A stretch of DNA of 64,000 nucleotides from Terrabacter tumescens (GTDB lineage Bacteria; Actinomycetota; Actinomycetes; Actinomycetales; Dermatophilaceae): the NCBI RefSeq assembly GCF_014646815.1, contig NZ_BMNZ01000005.1, positions 242,394-306,393 of the forward strand, written 5' to 3'. The stretch's first letter is position 1; each line of letters begins with the position of its first letter. A program made the position numbers and the translations under genes. The notes under the pieces are model-generated. The model saw only the letters and a program-made list of their open reading frames with translations, made no database searches and had not been told where the DNA came from. Shown here one piece after another: positions 27,058 to 34,182 of this stretch.

Positions 27058-27705
27058 TCATGACAGGTCCTCCTCCAGGGCGTCGATCTCGATCACGTCG
27101 GTCAGGCTCCTGCGAGCCCGGTGCAGACGGGACTTCACGGTCCCGACGGAGACGCCGAGCGCGTCCGCTGCCTCGGCGAGGGAGCAGTGCGACCAGACGA
27201 CCAGCTCGATCGCCTCGCGCTGCACTGCGGGGATCCGCTGGAGCGCGCGGCGCACCTCGCTCATCTGCCGCTCGTCGTCGACGCGGGCGGCCGTGGAGGC
27301 CGCGTGGTCGGCGGAGACGGCGCCGCCGGCGTCCGCCTCGATGCGCCCCCGCAGCAGCCGCTGGCGTCGGGCCGTGCGCGCCACGTTGGCGCACTCCTGG
27401 CCGGCCATCACGAGCAGCACGGCGCGCGCCGTCTCGGCCCGCAGCGGGTCCACCGAGCCGGTGCGGGCCCGTCGCCACACGGCGGTGAACGTCGCCTGGA
27501 CGACGTCCTCCGCCGCCGCCCAGGACGCGGTGCGCCGGAACGCGAAGTTGTGGACGGCGTCGCAGTGCCGCCGGTAGAGCGCCGTCAGGGCCGTGCCGTC
27601 GGCCTCGGCCAGCCGGGACCACAGCCACCGGTCGTCCGGCTCTCCGCCGGGCTCTCCGCCGGGCTGAGCCACCGGGTCTCCTCGGGTCGCAGTCAGGGTG
27701 CTCAT
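27058..27705 (-). CDS. ECF-type RNA polymerase sigma factor
   Basis: A 215-residue sigma-70 family protein with region 2 (~28-95; LYRRHCDAVHNFAFRRT, AEDVVQATFTAVWR) and region 4 (~150-205; IPAVQREAIELVVWSH, AEAADALGVSVGTVKSRLHRAR). Regions 1 and 3 are missing, as in ECF sigmas. No anti-sigma gene is adjacent: the neighbours are purD 36 nt upstream and purC downstream, all on one strand. The N-terminus contains a GGEP repeat. Its stop overlaps an ATG in frame with purC. The trigger and regulon cannot be told. Confidence 0.88.
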   Translation of the reverse strand: MSTLTATRGDPVAQPGGEPGGEPDDRWLWSRLAEADGTALTALYRRHCDAVHNFAFRRTASWAAAEDVVQATFTAVWRRARTGSVDPLRAETARAVLLVMAGQECANVARTARRQRLLRGRIEADAGGAVSADHAASTAARVDDERQMSEVRRALQRIPAVQREAIELVVWSHCSLAEAADALGVSVGTVKSRLHRARRSLTDVIEIDALEEDLS

Positions 27706-27741
27706 GCCCGGAAGAGTCCGGCTCGGCCCTGAGGGTTCGCC

Positions 27742-29019
27742 TCAGGAGGCGGTGATCTCCCCGCGCTCGGCGCGCAGCGCGATGTCGGTGCGGTGGTGCG
27801 AGCCGTCGAGCTCGATCACGGCGACCGCGTCATACGCCGCCTGGCGGGCCTTGGCGAGCGAGGGCGCCACCGCGACGACGTCGAGCACGCGCCCGCCGGC
27901 GGAGACGAGCGCGCCCGAGCCGTCGAGGGCGGTGCCGGCGTGCAGCACCGTGACACCCGGCACCTCGGCCCCGGCGTCGAGGCCCGTGATCGGGTCGCCG
28001 GTGCGCGGCGACGCCGGGTAGCCCGCCGAGGCCACGACGACGACGACGGCGTGGTCGTCGGACCACCTGAGCCGGCCGAACTCGGCGAGGCCCCCGGTGG
28101 CGGCGGCGAGGAGCAGCTGGGCGAACGGCGTCTCGAGCCGGGCGATCGAGGCCTGGCCGTCCGGGTCGCCGAAGCGCACGTTGAACTCGATGACCTTGGG
28201 CCCGCGCGAGGTCAGCGCCAGGCCGACGTAGAGGGCCCCGACGAACGGCGTCCCCCGACGGCGCATCTCGTCGACCGTCGGCTGGGCGACGCGGCGCACG
28301 ATGTCGTCGGCCAGGCCTTCGGGCGCCCACTCGAGCGGCGAGTACGCCCCCATGCCGCCGGTGTTGGGGCCGGCGTCGTCGTCGCCGACGCGCTTGAAGT
28401 CCTGGGCCGGTGACAGCGCGACGACCGTCTCGCCGTCGCTGATGCAGAAGACCGACACCTCCGGCCCGTCGAGGAACTCCTCGACGACGAGCCGCCCGTC
28501 GGGCTTGGCGAGGCAGGCCCGCGCGTGCTCGACGGCGGCCTCCCGCGAGTCGGTGACGACGACGCCCTTGCCGGCGGCGAGACCGTCGTCCTTGACGACG
28601 TGCGGGGCACCGAGCGCGTCGAGCGCCGCCTCCACCTCGTCCATCGTCGTGCACACGTGGGCGAGCGCCGTCGGCACGTCGGCGCAGGCCATGACCTCCT
28701 TGGCGAAGGACTTGCTGCCCTCGAGACGCGCGGCCGCCGCGGACGGGCCGAAGACGGCGAACCCGGCCTCACGGCATACGTCAGCGACACCCGCGACGAG
28801 GGGCGCCTCGGGACCCACGACGACGAGGTCGACCTCGTGCTCGCGCGCGACCGCGGCGACCGCGGCGCCGTCGAGGATGTCGACGGGCACGCACAGCGCG
28901 GTCGCGTCGATGCCCGGGTTGCCGGGCGCGGCGATGACCGCGTCCACCTCGGGATCGGCCGCGACGGCCTTGACGAGAGCGTGTTCACGGGCACCGGTAC
29001 CGAGCACGAGGACCTTCAC
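27742..29019 (-). CDS. purD: Phosphoribosylamine-glycine ligase
   Basis: A 425-residue ATP-grasp enzyme making GAR from phosphoribosylamine and glycine. Seen in order: MKVLVLGTGAREHALV, APGNPGI, VVGPEAPLVAGV, GSKSFAKEVM, the ATP-grasp KDDGLAAGKGV, SPAQDFKRVGD(D)DAGPNTGGMGAYSP, and FNVRFGDPDGQ with the metal-binding Glu/Asn. Length matches GARS alone, not the eukaryotic fusion. It is co-directional with the ECF sigma gene and purC downstream. Confidence 0.97.
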   Translation of the reverse strand: MKVLVLGTGAREHALVKAVAADPEVDAVIAAPGNPGIDATALCVPVDILDGAAVAAVAREHEVDLVVVGPEAPLVAGVADVCREAGFAVFGPSAAAARLEGSKSFAKEVMACADVPTALAHVCTTMDEVEAALDALGAPHVVKDDGLAAGKGVVVTDSREAAVEHARACLAKPDGRLVVEEFLDGPEVSVFCISDGETVVALSPAQDFKRVGDDDAGPNTGGMGAYSPLEWAPEGLADDIVRRVAQPTVDEMRRRGTPFVGALYVGLALTSRGPKVIEFNVRFGDPDGQASIARLETPFAQLLLAAATGGLAEFGRLRWSDDHAVVVVVASAGYPASPRTGDPITGLDAGAEVPGVTVLHAGTALDGSGALVSAGGRVLDVVAVAPSLAKARQAAYDAVAVIELDGSHHRTDIALRAERGEITAS

Positions 29020-29029
29020 GCCGGTCAGC

Positions 29030-29668
29030 CTAGGGGGCGTCGAGGCGCGCGAGCAGGCCTGCCCGGACCGTGGGCCACTCGTCGACGAGGACCGAGTGCA
29101 CGGCCGTGTCGCGCCACGTGCCGTCGGCCCGGCGCACGTCGCGCCGCGTGATGCCCTCGAAGACCGCCCCCAGCTTGAGGATCGCCGCCCGCGACCGCGC
29201 GTTGACGACGTCCGTCTGGATCTTGACCCGGCCGAAGCCGCACGTCTCGAACGCGTGCGCGAGGAGGAGGAACTTGGCCTCGGGGTTGACCTGCGTGCCC
29301 CACCAGCGCGAGCCGTACATCGTCCAGCCGAGGTGCACGTGCTCTCGCGTGGTGTCGACGTCGCCGAGCGAGCTCGACCCGACCACGGTCCCGGCCGGGC
29401 CGAGGTCGCCGTCGGCGACGAGCCTGATCGTGTATGCCGTCCGGCCCGTCCCGTCGTCCGCGCGGGCCGCGACCGCCGCCTCGACGAGCGCCTCGGTGTC
29501 GGCCGGGGTCCGGTGGGGACGCATCATCGCGAAACCTTGTTCGTAGCAGCCCGGGTCGGAGTAGACGGCGAACAGGCCGGGGGCGTCATCGGCGGTCGTC
29601 ACGTCGAGTCGGACGTGGCGGCCGACGAGCGGCACGCCGGTTGGCGGGACACAGACCTCTCTGGGCAT
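29030..29668 (-). CDS. GNAT-family acetyltransferase (RimJ/RimL-like)
   Basis: A ~212-residue protein of the Acetyltransf_3 (RimL-like) type. It starts with VPLVGRHVRLDVTTADDAPGLF, has the central strand VGSSSLGDVD, and ends with the acetyl-CoA region around GWTMYGSRWWGT, VNPEAKFLLLAHAFE and VKIQTDVVNARSRAAILKLGAVFEG. Such enzymes acetylate protein N-termini or small amines. The ATG at 29668 is chosen because upstream codons look non-coding; no strong ribosome site, so a leaderless mRNA is possible. It ends 10 nt before the purD start on the same strand, so co-transcription with purD is likely. Confidence 0.82.
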   Translation of the reverse strand: MPREVCVPPTGVPLVGRHVRLDVTTADDAPGLFAVYSDPGCYEQGFAMMRPHRTPADTEALVEAAVAARADDGTGRTAYTIRLVADGDLGPAGTVVGSSSLGDVDTTREHVHLGWTMYGSRWWGTQVNPEAKFLLLAHAFETCGFGRVKIQTDVVNARSRAAILKLGAVFEGITRRDVRRADGTWRDTAVHSVLVDEWPTVRAGLLARLDAP

Positions 29669-29727
29669 GGAGTGACAGTAGACTTGATGGTTCCCGCGCC
29701 GCCCGAGGCGTCCCTCAGAGTCCTTGG

Positions 29728-32046
29728 ATGTCAGTGAGCACTTCGAACGCATCGTCACAGCGGAGCAGCGCGCCCGGATCCCGCGGCGCGTCGCCGGTGT
29801 CGACCAAGAGCATCCCCGACGAGCTCGCCCGCGAGATCGCCGTCGAGCAGGCGCACGTCGACCGCGTGCACGAGGAGCTGGAGAAGGCCGGCGTGCGCGC
29901 CGACAGCGTCCAGGCCGAGGGCCTCGCCCGCAGCCAGTTCGGCCGCCAGGTCGAGGTCGGCGACGCCGAGGGAGCGGCCCTCTTCGAGCGCGACGCCCTG
30001 ATGTTCCACGCGGCCAAGCGGCGCACCGCCCTCGACACGCAGTACGAGGGGCTCGTCTTCGGGCGCCTCGACATCGACCACGCCATGCTGCGCGCGGCCG
30101 CCGCCGAGTCCAACGGCAACGGCCACCGTCCGGCCGACGGGTCGTCGGGCGGCGACCGCGAGATCCGCTACATCGGTCGTCTCGGCGTCCGCGACGACGA
30201 CTACGAGCCGCTCGTCATCGACTGGCGCGCGCCGGCGGCCTCCGCCTTCTACCGGGCCACGCCCACGCAGCCGATGGGCGTGCTCCGGCGTCGCGTGCTC
30301 CGCAGCCGCGGCACCACCGTCATCGGCATCGAGGACGACCTCATGGTGCCGGAGGCGCCCGACGACCTCGTCGTCGTCGGTGACGGCGCCCTCATGGCGG
30401 CCCTGACCCGCAGCCGCGGCGGCACGATGCGCGACATCGTCGCGACGATCCAGGCCCACCAGGACGAAGCGATCCGCGCCAGCGCCCGCGGCATCACCGA
30501 GATCACCGGAGGGCCCGGCACCGGCAAGACCGTCGTCGCCCTGCACCGCGCCGCCTACCTGCTCTACTCCGACCGGCGCCGCTTCGAGTCCGGCGGCATC
30601 CTCGTCGTCGGCCCCTCGGGTGCCTACACGGCCTACATCGAGCGCGTGCTGCCCTCGCTCGGCGAGGACAGCGTCATCCTCCGCGCCCTCGGCGACGTCC
30701 TCGACGTCGTGCACACCGAGCGGCTCGACTCCCCCGCCGTCGCTCGCACCAAGGGCTCGACCCGCATCCGCACGCTGCTCGGTGCGGCCGCTCGTGGCCG
30801 CGTGCCCGGCACGCCGACCGAGTTCCGCGCGATGGTCGCCGGCCGTCCGGTCCGGCTCGAGGCGCGTGACCTCGACCGCGTGCGCTCGCAGGTGCTGCGC
30901 CAGCACCAGCGCAACACGGCCACCGCCGCCGCCCAGGACGCCCTCGGCGAGGTCGCGTGGTCCTCGCTCGGCATCACCGGCGACCGCGACGCGAGGGCCG
31001 AGTTCCTCGACAAGTGGGAGGACCACCTCGACGTCGAGGCGTTCATGCAGGTCTGGTGGCCGCAGGTCGACCCGCGCGAGGTCCTGCTCTGGCTCGCCGA
31101 CCCCGAGCTCGTGCGCCGCCACGCGCGCGGGTCCCTGCGCGAGGACGAGATCGAGCCGCTGGCCGCGTCCTTCCGTCTCGCCCTCGAGACCGGCACGTGG
31201 TCGGTGGCCGACGTCGCGCTCATCGACGACATCTCGGCGCGGGTGGGGCCGGTGCAGGAGGCGCCCAAGGAGGAGCGCGGCTTCTACGAGATCGAGGAGC
31301 TCGAGGACCTCAGCCAGTACGGCGTGACCGAGGTGCAGCCCGTGGTCAGCGCCGCCCGCGACGCCGGCGCGCCCGTCGTGCTGACCGACCCGCACGAGAA
31401 GCTGCTGGCCGGCCGCATCGGCAAGCCCGACGAGTACGCCCACGTCCTCGTCGACGAGGCCCAGGACCTCTCCCCCATGCAGTGGCGCATGATCGGTCGC
31501 CGCGGGAGGTATGCGTCGTGGACGGTCGTCGGTGACGCCGCCCAGGCGTCGTGGCCCGACGCCGCAGAGGCCACGGCCGCGCGCGAGGAGGCGTTCGGCT
31601 CGCAGGCGCGCCAGCTCTTCCACATGAACACCAACTACCGCAACGCGCGCGAGATCTTCGACTACGCCGCCGAGGTCGTGCGCCGCCAGGTCCCCGACGC
31701 GGACATCCCGCAGGCGGTCCGCGAGACGGGCGTCGAGCCGGTCGAGGCCGACCTCGGACCCGATGTCCTGTCGGCCGTCCGGCAGTCCGTCGAGTCGCTG
31801 TTGGGCCAGGTCGAGGGGGCCATCGCCGTCATCACGCCGTCGACCCACGCCGACCTGCTCGCGCCCGTCGCCGAGCTCGGTGAGGGCCGCGTCCAGGTCA
31901 TCGACCCGATGTCGACCAAGGGGCTCGAGTACGACGCCACCGTCGTCGTGGACCCCGAGGAGATCACCCGGGAGTCCCCCGGCGGCGTCCGCGTGCTCTA
32001 CGTCGCGCTGACCCGCGCGGCGCACCGGATGACCGTCCTGTCCTGA
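29728..32046 (+). CDS. helD: HelD-like superfamily I helicase/RNA polymerase-associated ATPase
   Basis: A 772-residue UvrD-like ATPase. Walker A is GGPGTGKT (261-268), motif II is VDEAQDLSPMQ (~576), motif III GDAAQASWPD, with NTNYRNAREI and LYVALTRAAHRM near the C-terminus. The N-terminal ~130 residues form an acidic/basic helical arm (ELAREIAVEQAHVDRVHEELEKAG) as in HelD, which reaches into RNA polymerase and clears stalled complexes. Length fits actinobacterial HelD rather than UvrD or PcrA. The ATG at 29728 has weak ribosome pairing; a GTG two codons later is possible. Divergent from a GNAT gene with ~60 nt between starts. Confidence 0.87.
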   Translation: MSVSTSNASSQRSSAPGSRGASPVSTKSIPDELAREIAVEQAHVDRVHEELEKAGVRADSVQAEGLARSQFGRQVEVGDAEGAALFERDALMFHAAKRRTALDTQYEGLVFGRLDIDHAMLRAAAAESNGNGHRPADGSSGGDREIRYIGRLGVRDDDYEPLVIDWRAPAASAFYRATPTQPMGVLRRRVLRSRGTTVIGIEDDLMVPEAPDDLVVVGDGALMAALTRSRGGTMRDIVATIQAHQDEAIRASARGITEITGGPGTGKTVVALHRAAYLLYSDRRRFESGGILVVGPSGAYTAYIERVLPSLGEDSVILRALGDVLDVVHTERLDSPAVARTKGSTRIRTLLGAAARGRVPGTPTEFRAMVAGRPVRLEARDLDRVRSQVLRQHQRNTATAAAQDALGEVAWSSLGITGDRDARAEFLDKWEDHLDVEAFMQVWWPQVDPREVLLWLADPELVRRHARGSLREDEIEPLAASFRLALETGTWSVADVALIDDISARVGPVQEAPKEERGFYEIEELEDLSQYGVTEVQPVVSAARDAGAPVVLTDPHEKLLAGRIGKPDEYAHVLVDEAQDLSPMQWRMIGRRGRYASWTVVGDAAQASWPDAAEATAAREEAFGSQARQLFHMNTNYRNAREIFDYAAEVVRRQVPDADIPQAVRETGVEPVEADLGPDVLSAVRQSVESLLGQVEGAIAVITPSTHADLLAPVAELGEGRVQVIDPMSTKGLEYDATVVVDPEEITRESPGGVRVLYVALTRAAHRMTVLS

Positions 32047-32124
32047 CATCTCGGGCGGGGACGCGCCCGTGGTGGCTCGTGTCGCGACGCGCAGGATGGG
32101 CGAGTTCGGCCTGCTTTCGGCAAG

Positions 32125-32420
32125 GTAAAGACTTGTTCAAGGATTCGGTGAAGCATCGACTCACCCCCGAACCGGAGGGATGATTACTCCAACGTCAAGG
32201 CGCGCGACACCACCCTCCCCGCCGTCTCCTCCCCCCTGAGACCCTTGACGGTCCGGCGAGGTCCCGCCCCCCAATGTGGAGCTCGCTCCGGGCGAGGGAC
32301 GAGATGCAACCCCCCTGCATCTCGCCCCTCGCCCGTTCCCATGTCCGGGCTTGTTCCGCGGGCCTGATCTCGGTCCTGGTTGCGGGCCGGCTTGGGCGAT
32401 CCGTAAAAAGTTGTTCAAGC
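32125..32420 (+). repeat. Pair of 18-bp boxes in the M4 protease upstream region
   Basis: Two related 18-mers, at 32125-32142 (contains CTTGTTCAAG, a perfect 10-bp palindrome) and 32403-32420 (contains GTTGTTCAAG), match at 15 of 18 positions. They are the most AT-rich spots in the ~480-nt gap between helD and the metalloprotease gene and begin GTAAA. They could be operator or promoter elements bracketing the leader. Confidence 0.6.
32289..32334 (+). other. Long hairpin in the M4 protease leader
   Basis: A 19-bp stem with one unpaired A: outer 10 bp CGGGCGAGGG/CCCTCGCCCG, inner 9 bp CGAGATGCA/TGCATCTCG, with a 7-nt loop. No T-tract follows. It may terminate helD transcripts, stabilise the protease mRNA or form part of a regulatory leader. 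An inverted pair CGTCAAGG (32193-32200) and CCTTGACG (32243-32250) lies just upstream. Confidence 0.75.
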
Positions 32421-32440
32421 CGGGGCAAACATTGCCCCGG
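32420..32440 (+). terminator. Terminator-like hairpin 88 nt before the M4 protease start
   Basis: A perfect 9-bp stem (CCGGGGCAA with TTGCCCCGG), 3-nt loop, followed by TTCTCT. This is the form of an intrinsic terminator, yet it sits inside the upstream region of the protease gene, after the second 18-bp box. It may be an attenuator or a stop for upstream transcription. Confidence 0.6.
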
Positions 32441-32528
32441 TTCTCTGGCGTCGCCTCGCGGGACCGACCACTGTTGCCGCAGGTCGTCCGACCGCCCTCG
32501 GGGGCACCTCGGTAGCCAGGAGAACGCC

Positions 32529-34106
32529 TTGAAGAAGAGCTTCATCACGACGTCGGTCGCCACCGCAGCGATCGCCGCCACTGCACTCGCGACGATCGCC
32601 ACGAGCACCGCGCAGGCAGCCACCACAGCGGCCTCGGGAGCCGGTCTCGACCGGGCCGTCGCCGCCGCCAAGGCCCACGGCGCGGCCTTCGGCCTCGACC
32701 AGGACCAGGGTCTCACCACCCGCAGCGTCGCCACCGACAAGGACGGCACCACGCACGTGCGCTTCGACCGCACCTTCAAGGGCCTGCCGGTCGTCGGCGG
32801 TGACCTCGTCGTGCACACCGACAAGGCCGGTGGCTGGAAGGGCGTGAACGCCGCCTCCACGTCGGTCCGGGTCGCCTCGACGACGCCGACCGTCGCGCCG
32901 GCGACCGCGGCCGCCACGGCCGCGCGCTCGGTCGACTACACGGTCAGCACGAGCAAGCCCACCCTCGCGGTCTACGCGATGTCGGGTCCGGCCCGCCTCG
33001 TGTGGAAGACCCAGGTCGACGGCGTCGGCCCCCACGGCGAGCCGGCCGGCACGGTCGTCTTCGTCGACGCGCGCTCCGGCTCGGTCGTCGACTCGTGGGC
33101 CACCGAGATCAACGACGCAGGCACGGGCGCGAGCCTCTACCTCGGCACCGTCACGCTGCAGACGACGCTGTCGGGCGGCAGCTACCAGATGATCGATGCG
33201 ACGCGCGGTGGCGCCCGCACCGAGGACGGCAACAACGGCTCGACCTCCTCGACGACCGGGACGCTCTTCACCGACGCCGACAACGCCTGGGGCACCGGCT
33301 CCAACACCAACCGCCAGACGGCTGCCGTCGACGCGGACTTCGGCGTCGGCGCGACGTGGGACTTCTACAAGAACACCTTCGGCCGCAACGGCATCAAGAA
33401 CGACGGCAAGGGCGCCCGCAGCCTCGTCCACGTCGGCACCAACTGGGTCAACGCCTCGTGGAGCGACACGTGCTTCTGCATGCGCTACGGCGACGGTGAC
33501 GGCGTCAGCTACGGCCCGCTCGTCTCGCTCGACGTGGCCGGGCACGAGATGACGCACGGCGTCACGTCGGCCACGGCCGGCCTCGCCTACCGCCGCGAGT
33601 CCGGTGGCCTCAACGAGTCCACGTCCGACGTCATGGGCACCATGGTCGAGTTCACGGCCAACACGACCGGCGACCCGGGCGACTACCTCATCGGCGAGAC
33701 CTTCGCGCTGAAGTCGACGGTCAAGCCGCTGCGCTACATGGACCAGCCGAGCAAGGACGGCGCATCGGCCAACTGCTGGAGCAAGACCGTCGGCAGCCTC
33801 GACGTGCACTACTCCTCGGGCGTGGGCAACCACCTCTTCTACCTGCTGTCCGAGGGCAGCGGCGCCAAGACGATCAACGGCGTCAGCTACAACAGCCCGA
33901 CGTGCAACGGCAGCAGCGTGACCGGCATCGGCCGCGACGCCGCCGCCGCGATCTGGTACCGCGCCCTGACGACGTACTGGACCTCGTCGACGAACTACGC
34001 CGGTGCGCGCACCGGGATGCTCTCGGCGGCCAAGGACCTCTACGGCGCCGGCAGCACGCAGTACAACGCGACCGCCTCCGCCTGGTCCGCCGTCAACGTC
34101 AACTGA
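32529..34106 (+). CDS. Secreted M4-family (thermolysin-like) metallopeptidase
   Basis: A 525-residue preproenzyme. Signal peptide ~1-31 (KKSF, hydrophobic core, AQA), then a pro-region with an FTP-like domain (TTHVRFDRTFKGLPVVGGDLVVH) and a PepSY-like domain (RLVWKTQVDG). The catalytic domain has zinc motif HEMTH (339-343) and the third ligand Glu363 in GGLNESTSD, exactly 20 residues after the second His as in thermolysin. Processing would yield an extracellular protease. The start is TTG at 32529, with AGGAG 6 nt upstream; TTG is rare here and may keep translation low. The long structured leader suggests regulation. Confidence 0.92.
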   Translation: MKKSFITTSVATAAIAATALATIATSTAQAATTAASGAGLDRAVAAAKAHGAAFGLDQDQGLTTRSVATDKDGTTHVRFDRTFKGLPVVGGDLVVHTDKAGGWKGVNAASTSVRVASTTPTVAPATAAATAARSVDYTVSTSKPTLAVYAMSGPARLVWKTQVDGVGPHGEPAGTVVFVDARSGSVVDSWATEINDAGTGASLYLGTVTLQTTLSGGSYQMIDATRGGARTEDGNNGSTSSTTGTLFTDADNAWGTGSNTNRQTAAVDADFGVGATWDFYKNTFGRNGIKNDGKGARSLVHVGTNWVNASWSDTCFCMRYGDGDGVSYGPLVSLDVAGHEMTHGVTSATAGLAYRRESGGLNESTSDVMGTMVEFTANTTGDPGDYLIGETFALKSTVKPLRYMDQPSKDGASANCWSKTVGSLDVHYSSGVGNHLFYLLSEGSGAKTINGVSYNSPTCNGSSVTGIGRDAAAAIWYRALTTYWTSSTNYAGARTGMLSAAKDLYGAGSTQYNATASAWSAVNVN

Positions 34107-34123
34107 CCCACAGGCCTGACGCG

Positions 34124-34163
34124 CGAAAGTGCCCACTCGACTCCCGTCGAGTGGGCACTTTCG
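34124..34163. terminator. Strong bidirectional terminator between M4 protease and lysS
   Basis: A perfect 17-bp stem (CGAAAGTGCCCACTCGA and its complement) with a 6-nt loop between convergent genes. The A-tract (GAAAG) and T-tract (CTTTC) lie in the outer stem, allowing function in both directions. Confidence 0.92.
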
Positions 34164-34182
34164 TTCAGAAGCTAGGCGCTCG

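Noticed and set aside
26984-27061. Using the ATG at 27061 as the annotated purC start
   Set aside because: It is in frame and overlaps the sigma stop, but the added 26 residues do not look like PurC; the GTG at 26983 is kept, with the alternative reported as a finding.
32441-32528. c-di-AMP (ydaO-type) riboswitch before the M4 protease
   Set aside because: A GGTAGCCA-like end is present, but the conserved core I remember for this class could not be aligned; left as an unnamed structured leader.
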